Part shown: positions 1 through 9,149 of the stretch, piece by piece | How positions within the stretch are numbered: position 1 is the stretch's first letter | How the letters are laid out: the number at the start of each line of letters is the position of its first letter | NCBI GenBank assembly: GCA_004843345.1 | Contig: CP039460.1 | Span: 1,104,921 to 1,168,920, forward strand | Length of the DNA stretch: 64,000 nucleotides | Source: Acetobacteraceae bacterium | Lineage (GTDB): Bacteria; Pseudomonadota; Alphaproteobacteria; Acetobacterales; Acetobacteraceae | Direction: 5' to 3' | The notes under the pieces: generated by a model | What the model was told of the DNA's origin: nothing | The model's database searches: none | Seen by the model: the letters and a program-made list of their open reading frames with translations, nothing else | Translations under genes and position numbers: made by a program

Positions 1-1
1 T

Positions 2-2623
2 GCGATTTCCATTGAGCAAAAAACAACCTCTAAAAATCCACGTTCTACCGTTGGGACGATTACAGAAATTCATGATTATATGCGCCTTTTATGGGCGAGA
101 GCGGGGATTCCTTATTCGCCAGCAACAGGCCTTCCGATTGAGGCGCAATCTGTAAGCCAAATGGTGGATCGGGTGATGGCCTTGCCAGAGAAAACACGTC
201 TGATGCTGATTGCGCCTGTGGTTCGGGGGCGTAAAGGGGACGGTGCCAAAGATTTAGCTGAGCTGGCGCAAAAAGGATTTTCCAGAGTTCGGGTCGATGG
301 TGAAATTTATGAAATTTCAGAAGTTCCGAAATTAAACCGCAAAACACGTCATGATATTGAGGTCATTGTTGACCGTATTGTCGTGCGTTCTGAGATTGAG
401 CGTCGCTTAGCAGATTCTCTTGAAACAGGTTTAGAGCTTTCTGATGGGTTGGTTTTTCTTGAAGAAGCGCCTTCTGCAAAAGCAGAAACGGAAAAAGAGG
501 GCAAAGAGCTGATTAAATTAAGCTTTTCCTCCCGTTATTCCTGCCCTGTTTCCGGGTTTATGATTGAAACCATTGAACCGAGATTGTTTTCCTTTAATGC
601 GCCCATGGGGGCCTGTCCAACCTGTGATGGTTTAGGATCAGAGACAAATTTTGATGCAAATCTGATTGTGCCAGATGAGGAATTGAGTCTCAAAGAAGGG
701 GCGATTGCGCCTTGGCGTGATAATGGTTGGGACAAAGGGGATGTGTATGCTCAGACGCTTGAGGCTGTGGCGAAACATATGGAAGAGAAAACTTCTACGC
801 CTTGGAAAAATCTCAAACCAGAAACGCAGGAATATATTTTAAGAGGTGGTCGGGATATTCTTGAAATTCCTTATGTGGAAGGGTCTCGGGTGCATCTTGT
901 CCGCCGTATTTTTGATGGGGTGATCGGGCATTTGGAAAAGCGCTTTTCCCGCACCGAAAGCAACCATATTAAAGATTATCTTGGCCGTTATCAGTCTCAA
1001 TCACCTTGCCCTACCTGTCAGGGCGCACGTTTAAAGCCCGAAGCTTTATGCGTAAAGGTGAATGGGGAGGATATAGCCCATGTTTCTGAGATGACAATTT
1101 CGGATGCTTTGGAATGGTTTTCCCATGTGGAAGAGAAGCTTAGCCCTCAACGTGCCGAAATTGCGCATCGTATTTTGCGTGAAATTGTCGAACGCCTGCA
1201 TTTTTTAGAACGTGTTGGTTTGGATTATCTAACCCTTTCCCGTTGTTCGGCGACTTTATCAGGGGGAGAAAGCCAGCGTATTCGTCTAGCCTCTCAAATT
1301 GGATCAGGGCTGACAGGGGTTTTGTATGTGTTAGATGAACCCTCTATTGGGTTGCATCAGCGCGATAATGACCGTCTTTTGGAAATGCTGCGCCGTTTGC
1401 GGGATTTGGGAAATACGATTTTGGTAGTGGAGCATGATGAGGATGCCATTCGCCAAGCCGATTTTCTGATTGATATGGGGCCTCGGGCAGGGGCTCTTGG
1501 AGGGGAACTTATTGCGGCGGGTACGCCGAAAGAAGTTGCGGCGCACCCAACAAGTTTGACAGGATTGTGGCTGGCAGGAAAAAGAGGCATTCAAGTGCCT
1601 GAAAAGCGCCGTAAGCCAAAAGGCTGGCTGACGCTGAAAGGGGCTTGCGGCAATAATTTAAAAGATGTCACCGTTAAATTTCCTTTGGGCATTTTTACGG
1701 CAGTTACAGGGGTTTCCGGATCAGGAAAGTCCAGCCTTGTCATTGACACCTTGTTTAAAGCCGTCAGCAGAAGATTGATGCGAGGCTCAGCTGTGCCTTT
1801 AGAATATAAAAAATTAGACGGGCTGGATAAGCTGGACAAGGTTATCGAAATTGATCAGTCGCCTATTGGACGTACGCCACGTTCCAACCCTGCGACCTAT
1901 ACCGACCTTTTTACGCCTATCCGGGAGTGGTTTTCAGGTCTCCCAGAGGCAAAAGCCAGAGGGTATAAAGCAGGGCGTTTTTCGTTCAATGTGAAGGGGG
2001 GGCGCTGTGAAGCGTGCCAAGGTGACGGTGTTTTAAAAATTGAAATGCATTTTTTGCCAGATGTTTTTGTCACGTGTGATACCTGTAAGGGCGCACGTTA
2101 TAATCGAGAAACCTTAGAGGTTCATTTTCGAGGAAAGTCGATCGCAGATGTTTTGGAAATGACAGTGGATGAGGCTTTACCTTTCTTTGAATCCATTCCA
2201 CGCATTCGGGATCGTTTGGCTATTTTGCAGCGTGTTGGGCTTGGTTATATCAAGCTGGGGCAGCAGGCAACGACCCTTTCTGGGGGAGAGGCGCAACGTG
2301 TAAAATTGGCGAAAGAATTGGCAAAAAGGGCAACAGGGAAGACGCTCTATGTCTTAGATGAGCCAACAACAGGACTGCATACGGAGGATGTTGCAAAGCT
2401 TTTAGGCGTTTTGCAGGAGCTGGTGGATCAGGGCAATAGCCTTTTGGTGATTGAGCATAATTTGGATTTGATTAAATCAGCAGATTACTTGATTGATGTC
2501 GGTCCTGAAGGGGGCGCTGGCGGAGGTGAAATTGTGGCCGTAGGCACACCAGAAAAGGTGCTTTCAGAAGAAAAAAGCTATACTGGACGTTTTCTTGCGC
2601 CGTTTTTGACACAGAAACCATAA
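2..2623 (+). CDS. uvrA: Excinuclease ABC subunit A, 5'-truncated by window edge
   Basis: Damage-recognition ATPase of nucleotide excision repair, which loads UvrB on lesions. The frame is open from base 2 (reading [19 protein letters not shown]), so the gene starts before the window; about 873 residues are visible of a family usually 940-970 long, and the first Walker A lies outside. Visible parts are a first zinc module (CPVSGF then CPTCDG, about 540-630), a first ABC signature ([12 protein letters not shown]) with Walker B ([13 protein letters not shown]), a second Walker A ([10 protein letters not shown], about 1720), a second zinc module (CEACQGDG and CDTCKGAR, about 2010-2095), a second signature ([12 protein letters not shown]) and a second Walker B ([10 protein letters not shown]). 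The stop is TAA at 2621, followed directly by a hairpin terminator. The in-frame ATG at 80 is internal, not the start. Confidence 0.97.
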   Translation, partial: AISIEQKTTSKNPRSTVGTITEIHDYMRLLWARAGIPYSPATGLPIEAQSVSQMVDRVMALPEKTRLMLIAPVVRGRKGDGAKDLAELAQKGFSRVRVDGEIYEISEVPKLNRKTRHDIEVIVDRIVVRSEIERRLADSLETGLELSDGLVFLEEAPSAKAETEKEGKELIKLSFSSRYSCPVSGFMIETIEPRLFSFNAPMGACPTCDGLGSETNFDANLIVPDEELSLKEGAIAPWRDNGWDKGDVYAQTLEAVAKHMEEKTSTPWKNLKPETQEYILRGGRDILEIPYVEGSRVHLVRRIFDGVIGHLEKRFSRTESNHIKDYLGRYQSQSPCPTCQGARLKPEALCVKVNGEDIAHVSEMTISDALEWFSHVEEKLSPQRAEIAHRILREIVERLHFLERVGLDYLTLSRCSATLSGGESQRIRLASQIGSGLTGVLYVLDEPSIGLHQRDNDRLLEMLRRLRDLGNTILVVEHDEDAIRQADFLIDMGPRAGALGGELIAAGTPKEVAAHPTSLTGLWLAGKRGIQVPEKRRKPKGWLTLKGACGNNLKDVTVKFPLGIFTAVTGVSGSGKSSLVIDTLFKAVSRRLMRGSAVPLEYKKLDGLDKLDKVIEIDQSPIGRTPRSNPATYTDLFTPIREWFSGLPEAKARGYKAGRFSFNVKGGRCEACQGDGVLKIEMHFLPDVFVTCDTCKGARYNRETLEVHFRGKSIADVLEMTVDEALPFFESIPRIRDRLAILQRVGLGYIKLGQQATTLSGGEAQRVKLAKELAKRATGKTLYVLDEPTTGLHTEDVAKLLGVLQELVDQGNSLLVIEHNLDLIKSADYLIDVGPEGGAGGGEIVAVGTPEKVLSEEKSYTGRFLAPFLTQKP

Positions 2624-2629
2624 GGAAGA

Positions 2630-2651
2630 GGGGAAGAGGCTTCCCTTTTTC
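2630..2651 (+). terminator. Rho-independent terminator after uvrA
   Basis: GGGAAG, a three-base AGG loop, CTTCCC and then a run of five T. It lies seven bases after the uvrA stop on the same strand. Confidence 0.7.
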
Positions 2652-2768
2652 CTTTAAAATCTGGTAGAATTCACAATCATTTATCTTCAAGGATTATGGC
2701 TTACTGAAATGTTTTAGGTGCTGGCTTGGCTGGCTTGTTTTGATTCCTCTGAGAAGTAGAGAGGTTTT

Positions 2769-3944
2769 ATGGATTTTGAAAAAAACAAGAGGCCCGCTTC
2801 TTTTATTCAAAAAGGCACCAAAGCTCAGGCATCTGTTGTGCTTGCGCAATCTCCTGTAACTTCTTTGCCTCTTCCGCTTTGGGCCTGGCAGGTTAAGGGC
2901 GAAAAAGTTGAAAAATACGATTTTAACCCAGAGACTCCTTTAGAGCAGCTTGCCAAAGATTTAGATGCAGAAGGGCTTTTGCCGACCAAAATTGATGATT
3001 GGGAATCAGAAGTGAATCGCTATCTCTCCTCTTCGGAAGAAGATGAGGCGGCAAAAGATGGAGATAAATGGTACTGGCTTCATTTTCCGAGCATCTCTCC
3101 AAAATTAGCAACGAAAATCGAGGAATTAGGGCTTTTCCCGGAAGATATGCCGCTGGTTTTGAGTGAGCCAGAGCCTGGTGTTGCGCTTGAGGTTGAGGAA
3201 GGTATTGTTTGGGGGGCATTTCCGGGCTTTGACGCCGATGAATCCCCAGATGAAGGTGATTTTGCAACATGGCGTTTCGTCATGAGTGAAAATCTTTTGA
3301 TTACGACCTCTGATATGGTTGTGCCAGAATTGGAAAGAGCCGGGAGAGGACTTGCGACACGTCATCCCAGTTTGATGCCTGTGACACCTGCTGAACTGGT
3401 TGACCAGGTTTTGAGAGAATTTGCGCTCAGAGTACGCCGCCAGATTGATAAATTAGATGATTCGTTGGACGAGCCAGAGGTTGATTTGGTGGTGAAGCAT
3501 CGGGAACAGCGTGGGGTTCGTGCCGCTTTGGGTAAAATTCGTCGCCGATGCACTGAGCTGCGCCGTGTTTTGTCGCCTGTTAGTCGTGTGTTGCAGGAGT
3601 ATGATTTGCGATTGCCAAAATGGGCAGATTCCTTGCAGGAACAAGGTGAACAGCAGGTTAAGACAGCCTTGGATGATTTACAGGCTTTGCAAGAGCGATC
3701 CCGATCTCTTCAGGACGAGTTAGCTTCTAATCAGGTAGCAGAAAGCAACGATCGGCTTTATATTTTATCTGTTGCAACTACCTTGATGGTGCCTGCAACT
3801 TTGGTGACAGGATTCTTTGGTATGAATACCAGTGGTATGCCCTTTTCAGGTGGAAATTGGGGTACGTTGGAAGCTGGTTTTGTATGTTTTCTCTGCATGG
3901 GACTTTTCTGGATCTTAATTCAAATCAGCAGCCGCAGATCATGA
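2769..3944 (+). CDS. CorA/ZntB-family divalent metal transporter
   Basis: Inner-membrane channel of the CorA superfamily (Mg2+, Co2+ or Zn2+). The product is 391 residues: a long acidic, helical cytoplasmic domain followed by two membrane segments near the C-terminus (about 330-350 and 369-385). The family signature GMN sits at residues 351-353 at the end of the first membrane helix, followed by a short loop (TSGMPF). ATG is preceded by a purine-rich GAGAAGTAGAGAGG. The acidic N-terminal region, rich in Glu/Asp (residues 40-170), could belong to a CorA or a ZntB subgroup; sequence alone does not fix the substrate. It is monocistronic between the uvrA terminator and a bidirectional terminator shared with htpG. 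Confidence 0.88.
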   Translation: MDFEKNKRPASFIQKGTKAQASVVLAQSPVTSLPLPLWAWQVKGEKVEKYDFNPETPLEQLAKDLDAEGLLPTKIDDWESEVNRYLSSSEEDEAAKDGDKWYWLHFPSISPKLATKIEELGLFPEDMPLVLSEPEPGVALEVEEGIVWGAFPGFDADESPDEGDFATWRFVMSENLLITTSDMVVPELERAGRGLATRHPSLMPVTPAELVDQVLREFALRVRRQIDKLDDSLDEPEVDLVVKHREQRGVRAALGKIRRRCTELRRVLSPVSRVLQEYDLRLPKWADSLQEQGEQQVKTALDDLQALQERSRSLQDELASNQVAESNDRLYILSVATTLMVPATLVTGFFGMNTSGMPFSGGNWGTLEAGFVCFLCMGLFWILIQISSRRS

Positions 3945-3980
3945 GATCATTTTAAAGTTTCAAAAAAATACATAGATGAA

Positions 3981-4010
3981 AAAAGGCGGATGAAATTTCA
4001 TCCGCCTTTT
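3981..4010. terminator. Bidirectional terminator between the CorA gene and htpG
   Basis: A perfect 15-bp inverted repeat (AAAAGGCGGATGAAA and its complement), with A-rich and T-rich ends, placed between the convergent CorA-like gene and htpG. It can serve both strands. Confidence 0.9.
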
Positions 4011-4034
4011 GTTTATCTCATCTAAAGAGATGCT

Positions 4035-5951
4035 TTATTTACTTTCACCTGCCAAAAGATCAGAGATCATTTTGGTGAAGGAGGTTGGGTCTTTGAGATG
4101 CTCTCCATCCTGCAAGCGTCCAAGATTCATTAAAATCTCGGGATAATGGCCAAGATCTTCGCCTTTTTCTGCTTTTTTTGCGAGCATCGCAATCAATGGG
4201 TGGCGGGGATTCAACTCTAAGCTTGGCTGGGAAACAGGTACGGGTTGACCTGTGCGGCGCAAAAGCTGTTGCAGGGCCGCATCTGGACCGCCATCTGTGG
4301 TGAGAATAAGCGCACTTTCACTTAGATTGTCTGTTGAACGGATTTCTTTTACCTGATCACCCAAGAGTTCTTTCAGGCGGATATCGAGCGCATCTAAGTT
4401 AGCGGCTTCGCCTTTGAGTTCAGGTGCTTTGATTTCCTTGAGGTCTTCATCACTTTCCGTAACAGATTTCAGTTTTTTACCGTCAAATTCATGGAGGCGT
4501 TCTGGCCAAAAACTATCAACAGGATCGCTGAGGAGGAGGACTTCAATGCCACGGGCACGGAATTTTTCCAAATGTGCTGAATGGCGAAGAGCTTCCAGCG
4601 CTTCTCCTGTGATGTAATAGATATTTTTCTGCCCTTCTTTCATACGTCCGACATAGGCAGAAAGATTTGTCCAACCTTCAGGATTTTCGGTAGAATGAAA
4701 GAGGGAAAGAGATGTGATTTTGTCACGGTATTCGCTGTCTTCCCAAATTCCTTCTTTGATTACAGCCCCAAAATTTGCCCAGATTTTTTCAAAATCGGAC
4801 TTCTCTTCCCCTTCTTTTTTGATTTTACCTGCGGCTTTTTCTAAAGCGGCAAAGGCTTTATGCGTTACCGCCTTGCGGATACGGGAAAGGGTTGGCGTGG
4901 ATTGCAGCATCTCACGGGAGACGTTTAAAGGAAGGTCCGATGTATCCACAACACCAGCGTAGAAGCGTAACCATGCAGGGAGCAGTTCGGCTTCATCTGT
5001 GATGAACATACGGCGGACATAAAGCTGAATTTTGCTTTCACGTTCCTGACGGGAGAAAAAGTCGAAAGGGCGCTCACTTGGAATGAACAGGAGAGCTGAA
5101 AATTCTGTTAGCCCTTCTGCATGCCAGTGCAGAATTTCTGCTGGCTTATCAAAATTATGGGTCAAGCCGTGATAGAAAGAATTATATTCTTCTTCTTCGA
5201 CTTTGCTTTTTGGCTGACTCCAGAGGGCTTTACCTTTATTTAGAGGAATAAATTCAGGTTTTCCGTCTTTTTCCTCTTCCAGCGTAACGGGCCATGAAAG
5301 GTGGGAGACCCATTTTTCAGCAATTTCATGGATACGGCTTGGACGGAGAAATTCTTCGGCATCCTCTTTGATGTGCAGAATGATTTCTGTACCGGCATGT
5401 TCTTTTTGGGTGGCTTCAAGCGTATAAGCACCTTTACCGTCAGAGTGCCATGTCCAAGCTTCTTCCGAGCCAGCTTTTTTAGAAATGACATCGACTGAAT
5501 CTGCGACCATAAAGGCCGAATAGAAACCAACCCCGAATTGCCCAATCAGGTTAGGACGCTCTTTGTTGTCTGCTTTAAGCAATTTTTCTTCAAACGCTTT
5601 TGTGCCAGAACGTGCAATCGTTCCGAGATTTTGGGCAAGCTCCTCACGGCTCATGCCAAGCCCCTGATCGGAGATCGTTAAGGTTTTTTCTTTTTCATTT
5701 GCCTTAACGATAATGGGGGATTCTGCTGGCAGGGCAAGAGAAGCATCGCTTTGCGCTTCAAAGCGTCTTTTGTCTGTCGCATCGGCTGCATTGGCGAGAA
5801 GTTCACGAAGGAAAATTTCCCGTTCGGAATAAAGGGAGTGAACAACGAGGTCTAACAGACGGCCAACCTCTGCATTAAATTCGTGACGTTCGACAGTTTT
5901 GTTTTCCTCTGAGGAGGTATGATTTGTTTTTTTTGAATCAGTTTCGCTCAT
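4035..5951 (-). CDS. htpG: Molecular chaperone HtpG (bacterial Hsp90)
   Basis: ATP-dependent cytosolic chaperone, 638 residues, full length for the family (about 620-640). The N-terminal GHKL ATPase motifs are intact: the Asn-bearing helix (LLANAADATDK), DQGLGMS, GTIARSGT and GQFGVGFYSAF. The middle domain (FDFFSRQERESKIQLYVRR, DTSDLPLNVSREMLQ) and the C-terminal dimerisation domain follow. The ATG has an upstream AAGAGAT as ribosome site. The 5' region carries a candidate heat-shock promoter at 6020-6049, which would fit RpoH control as in other proteobacteria. Confidence 0.97.
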   Translation of the reverse strand: MSETDSKKTNHTSSEENKTVERHEFNAEVGRLLDLVVHSLYSEREIFLRELLANAADATDKRRFEAQSDASLALPAESPIIVKANEKEKTLTISDQGLGMSREELAQNLGTIARSGTKAFEEKLLKADNKERPNLIGQFGVGFYSAFMVADSVDVISKKAGSEEAWTWHSDGKGAYTLEATQKEHAGTEIILHIKEDAEEFLRPSRIHEIAEKWVSHLSWPVTLEEEKDGKPEFIPLNKGKALWSQPKSKVEEEEYNSFYHGLTHNFDKPAEILHWHAEGLTEFSALLFIPSERPFDFFSRQERESKIQLYVRRMFITDEAELLPAWLRFYAGVVDTSDLPLNVSREMLQSTPTLSRIRKAVTHKAFAALEKAAGKIKKEGEEKSDFEKIWANFGAVIKEGIWEDSEYRDKITSLSLFHSTENPEGWTNLSAYVGRMKEGQKNIYYITGEALEALRHSAHLEKFRARGIEVLLLSDPVDSFWPERLHEFDGKKLKSVTESDEDLKEIKAPELKGEAANLDALDIRLKELLGDQVKEIRSTDNLSESALILTTDGGPDAALQQLLRRTGQPVPVSQPSLELNPRHPLIAMLAKKAEKGEDLGHYPEILMNLGRLQDGEHLKDPTSFTKMISDLLAGESK

Positions 5952-6019
5952 ATTTTATCTCTTTAGAAACAGGCGTAAAGGCGTATTGCCTAGGCCGCCT
6001 AACAGTCTTCATTTCTCCC

Positions 6020-6049
6020 TAGATGGGAGGTGGGCGATTTAAATTCAAC
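6020..6049 (-). promoter_or_regulatory. Candidate RpoH (sigma-32) promoter of htpG
   Basis: Read on the minus strand: GTTGAA (6049-6044), a 15-base spacer, then TCCCATCTA (6028-6020). This compares well with the alphaproteobacterial sigma-32 pattern CTTGAA then CCCCATnTA. The htpG start is about 70 bases downstream. No other good promoter pair is evident there. Confidence 0.55.
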
Positions 6050-6117
6050 TCTTCTCTATTATGAGAGGGTATTTATGTATAAAATGTCGTTGAACTCACT
6101 ATGAGATTCGTTTCGCA

Positions 6118-6152
6118 GTTTCTTCTAGATAGAAACATTAAGATGAGATAAT
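6118..6152 (+). promoter_or_regulatory. Possible pdc promoter with adjacent inverted repeat
   Basis: An inverted repeat GTTTCT-N7-AGAAAC (6118-6136) lies just upstream of an extended -10-like TGAGATAAT (6144-6152), about 55 bases before the pdc ATG. The repeat would overlap the -35 position, so it could be an operator. This is inference from position only; there is no good -35 hexamer. Confidence 0.3.
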
Positions 6153-6206
6153 AGATGAAATTGTAATGAAAATCCGGGTTTCTTAATTTAAGGATTGAAC
6201 AGAGTT

Positions 6207-7928
6207 ATGTCTTATACTGTTGGACAATATCTAGCAGATCGCCTAGTTCAAATCGGGCTAAAAGATCATTTTGCGATTGCTGGAGATTATAATCTCGTCC
6301 TTTTGGACCAGTTTCTCAAAAATAAAAATTGGAATCAGATTTATGACTGTAATGAGCTGAACTGCGGTTTTGCAGCAGAAGGTTACGCCCGTGCGAATGG
6401 TGCTGCTGCTTGTGTTGTGACTTATACGGTTGGTGCAATTTCTGCCATGAATTCCGCTTTGGCAGGTGCTTATGCAGAAAACTTGCCTGTGCTTTGCATT
6501 TCTGGTGCGCCAAACAGCAATGAGTATGGCTCTGGTCATATTCTTCATCATACGATTGGTAAGCCCGAATTTACGCAGCAGCTTGAGATGGTTAAGCCAA
6601 TTACCTGTGCCGCAGAAACAATTAAGCAAGCCAGTGAAGCTCCTGCAAAAATTGACCATGTCATCCGGACAATGCTTGCAGAGCAAAGACCCGCTTATTT
6701 GGATATTGCCTGCAATGTTGCAGGTCTAGAATGCCAGCGTCCTGGTCCTGTGGAAGATATTCTGCCACAGATGCGCACAGATAAGACTTCCTTGAATGCA
6801 GCCGTTGATGCGATTGCAAAGAAAATTGAAGCTTCTGAAAAAGTCACAATTTATGTTGGTCCAAAGGTTCGTCCTGCCAAAGCTCAGGAAGCCGTTGTTA
6901 AACTTGCCGACAAGCTTGGATGTGCTGTAACCGTAGGCCCTGCTTCCATGGCACTTTTCCCAGGACAGCATCCAGGGTTCCGTGGCACATATTGGGGCAT
7001 TGTCTCCACAGGTGATGCGAACCAGCTAGTTGAAGATGCTGAAACATTGATTGTTTTGGGTCCTAACTGGAATGACTATGCAACTGTTGGCTGGAAAGCA
7101 TGGCCAAAAGGAAAACGCGTTGTCAATATCGAAGAAAAAGGCGTGGAAGTTGACGGATATGCCTATTCTGGTGTGACAATGAAAGAAGTTGTTGAAGCTT
7201 TGGTGGCGAAAGTCTCCAGCAAGCCTGCAACAGCTAAATCCAGCAAAGCCCCTCATTTTGAGTATCCAGTTGCAAAACCAGATGCCAAATTGACGAATGT
7301 GGAAATGGCACGTCAGATCATGGAAATGTTGGACGGTAATACAACATTGCATGCAGAGACGGGTGATTCTTGGTTCAATGTCAAAGACATGAACTGGCCA
7401 AATGGCTTGAGAATTGAAACCGAAATGCAGTATGGCCATATCGGCTGGTCTATTCCGTCAGGCTTTGGCGGTACAATCGGTTCTCCTGACCGTAAGCACA
7501 TTATCATGTGCGGCGATGGTTCTTTCCAGCTTACCTGCCAAGAAGTCAGTCAGATGATTCGTTACAAATTGCCAGTAACAATCTTCTTGATTGATAATCA
7601 TGGTTACGGGATCGAAATCGCTATTCACGATGGCCCATACAATTACATTCAAAACTGGAACTTCTCAAAGCTCATGGAGGCTTTCAATGGTGAAGGTGAA
7701 GAATGTCCCTATTCCCATCAGAAAAATGGGAAAAGCGGTCTTGGTCTGAAGGCAACAACACCTGCAGAACTTGCAGATGCAATCAAGAAAGCCGACGCAA
7801 ATAAGGAAGGCCCAACCTTGATTCAAGTTGTTATTGCTCAAGATGACTGCACAAAAGACTTGCTGACGTGGGGTAAGGAAGTCGCAAAAACAAATGCACG
7901 TCCCCCCGTTGTTAACGAAAAAGCTTAA
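6207..7928 (+). CDS. pdc: Pyruvate decarboxylase
   Basis: ThDP-dependent non-oxidative decarboxylation of pyruvate to acetaldehyde and CO2, cytosolic. The enzyme is rare in bacteria and known mainly from Zymomonas and acetic acid bacteria. The 573-residue product starts MSYTVGQYLADRLVQIG, nearly as in the Zymomonas enzyme, which is why the ATG at 6207 is chosen over an in-frame TTG at 6195; AAGGA lies 12 bases upstream. Catalytic features are visible: Glu50 in CNELNCGF, the His pair in HILHHTIG (about 114-115), and the ThDP/Mg motif GDGSFQL running to IDNHGYGIE, with the active-site Glu in GYGIEIAIHDGPYN. An alcohol dehydrogenase follows 71 bases downstream after a hairpin, so the two are either separately transcribed or joined by read-through. 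Codon use looks strong, fitting high expression. Confidence 0.96.
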   Translation: MSYTVGQYLADRLVQIGLKDHFAIAGDYNLVLLDQFLKNKNWNQIYDCNELNCGFAAEGYARANGAAACVVTYTVGAISAMNSALAGAYAENLPVLCISGAPNSNEYGSGHILHHTIGKPEFTQQLEMVKPITCAAETIKQASEAPAKIDHVIRTMLAEQRPAYLDIACNVAGLECQRPGPVEDILPQMRTDKTSLNAAVDAIAKKIEASEKVTIYVGPKVRPAKAQEAVVKLADKLGCAVTVGPASMALFPGQHPGFRGTYWGIVSTGDANQLVEDAETLIVLGPNWNDYATVGWKAWPKGKRVVNIEEKGVEVDGYAYSGVTMKEVVEALVAKVSSKPATAKSSKAPHFEYPVAKPDAKLTNVEMARQIMEMLDGNTTLHAETGDSWFNVKDMNWPNGLRIETEMQYGHIGWSIPSGFGGTIGSPDRKHIIMCGDGSFQLTCQEVSQMIRYKLPVTIFLIDNHGYGIEIAIHDGPYNYIQNWNFSKLMEAFNGEGEECPYSHQKNGKSGLGLKATTPAELADAIKKADANKEGPTLIQVVIAQDDCTKDLLTWGKEVAKTNARPPVVNEKA

Positions 7929-7942
7929 ATCCTAGATGAAAT

Positions 7943-7976
7943 AATCCTGCCCCGATAAAGGGCAGGATTATTTTTT
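7943..7976 (+). terminator. Terminator between pdc and the alcohol dehydrogenase
   Basis: AATCCTGCCC, loop CGATAAA, GGGCAGGATT, then six T. A 10-bp perfect stem with a T tail, 15 bases after the pdc stop. Read-through would give pdc excess over the dehydrogenase. Confidence 0.88.
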
Positions 7977-7999
7977 AAGAGATTGAGGAGTTAGACATT

Positions 8000-9064
8000 A
8001 TGAAAGCAGTATGTTGCGGTAAAAATCATACCGTTGTTATCGAAGATAAAACACTTCGTGCGATTAAGCCTTCAGAAGTTCGCTTAAAAATGGAGCGTTG
8101 TGGGGTCTGCCATACAGATTTGCACGTTGCTCACGGAGATTTTGGCGATAAGACGGGTCGTATCCTTGGCCATGAAGGTGTCGGTAAAGTTATTGAAGTT
8201 GGCTCTGATGTCGCTGAATTGATGGGCGAGGGTGCTTTAAAAGTTGGCGATCGTGCGTCTGTGGCTTGGTTCTTTAGCGGTTGTGGCCGTTGTGAATATT
8301 GCGTCAATGGAGATGAAACACTTTGCCGTCAAGTTCAGAATGCGGGTTACACTGTTGACGGTGCAATGGCAGAAGAGTGCATTGTTCCTGCAAATTACAC
8401 AGTTCGTGTTCCAGATGGTTTAGACCTTTCTGCGGCATCTTCTATCACTTGCGCAGGTGTGACAACGTACAAAGCGGTTAAAAATTCCAAAGTGAAGCCA
8501 GGACAATGGCTCGTTATTTTTGGTATTGGCGGTCTTGGAAATCTGGCACTTCAATGGGCTAAGAATGTTTTCGGCGCACGCGTCATTGCTGTTGATGCTA
8601 ATCCGATTTCAATTGATTTCGCAAAAGAATTGGGTGCGGATCATGTGTTGAATGCGCTTGATAAAGACCTCGTTCAGAAAATTCAGGATATTACAGGCGG
8701 TTCAAAACCTCTTTCATCCGGTCTCGTCCCGGGTGGTGCACATGCAGCAGTCGTGACAGCAACCGCAAAACAGGCCTTTAACGCCGCTGTGAATTCTGTC
8801 CGTGCAGGCGGTACTGTTGTCGGTGTTGGTTTGCCAGTCGAGACGATGGATCTTTCTATTCCCCGTTTGGTGTTGGATGGAATTAAAGTTGTTGGTTCTT
8901 TGGTTGGAACACGTGAAGATCTTCGTGAAGCTTTTGAATTTGCTGCTGAAGGCAAAGTCAAATGTGTGACAGAAGATCGTCCAATTGCAGATGCTCCAGC
9001 TATTTTCGAAGAAATGCATAACGGTAAAATCCGTGGCCGTATGGTTATTAATTTCGATATGTAA
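8000..9064 (+). CDS. Zinc-dependent alcohol dehydrogenase (AdhP/Adh1 type)
   Basis: Cytosolic medium-chain dehydrogenase that probably reduces acetaldehyde to ethanol, or runs in reverse, with NAD(H). It has 354 residues, typical of the tetrameric bacterial/yeast class. The catalytic zinc site shows in CGVCHTDLH and GHEGVG, the structural zinc in the four cysteines of CGRCEYC and ETLCR, and the nucleotide site in GIGGLGNLA followed by the acidic residue of AVDANP. GAGGAG lies ahead of the ATG. Its place straight after pdc suggests the pyruvate-to-ethanol route, giving NADH reoxidation under low oxygen. An insert [14 protein letters not shown] (about residue 235) is a little longer than in common AdhP proteins. 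Confidence 0.93.
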   Translation: MKAVCCGKNHTVVIEDKTLRAIKPSEVRLKMERCGVCHTDLHVAHGDFGDKTGRILGHEGVGKVIEVGSDVAELMGEGALKVGDRASVAWFFSGCGRCEYCVNGDETLCRQVQNAGYTVDGAMAEECIVPANYTVRVPDGLDLSAASSITCAGVTTYKAVKNSKVKPGQWLVIFGIGGLGNLALQWAKNVFGARVIAVDANPISIDFAKELGADHVLNALDKDLVQKIQDITGGSKPLSSGLVPGGAHAAVVTATAKQAFNAAVNSVRAGGTVVGVGLPVETMDLSIPRLVLDGIKVVGSLVGTREDLREAFEFAAEGKVKCVTEDRPIADAPAIFEEMHNGKIRGRMVINFDM

Positions 9065-9100
9065 TTTTTCAGAAAATATTGCTCTGTTTTATGGAAAAGG

Positions 9101-9132
9101 AAAGGAAGCTGATTTTTCAGCTTCCTTTTTTT
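9101..9132 (+). terminator. Terminator after the alcohol dehydrogenase
   Basis: AAAGGAAGCTGA, a TTTT loop, TCAGCTTCCTTT and further T. A 12-bp perfect stem between convergent genes; it may also act on the opposite strand. Confidence 0.88.
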
Positions 9133-9149
9133 ATAAGATTTTTTATCAT

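Noticed and set aside
80-2623. uvrA starting at the ATG at 80
   Set aside because: The frame is open back to base 2 with UvrA-like sequence, so this Met is internal.
6195-6206. TTG start of pdc at 6195
   Set aside because: The ATG at 6207 gives the N-terminus known from the family.
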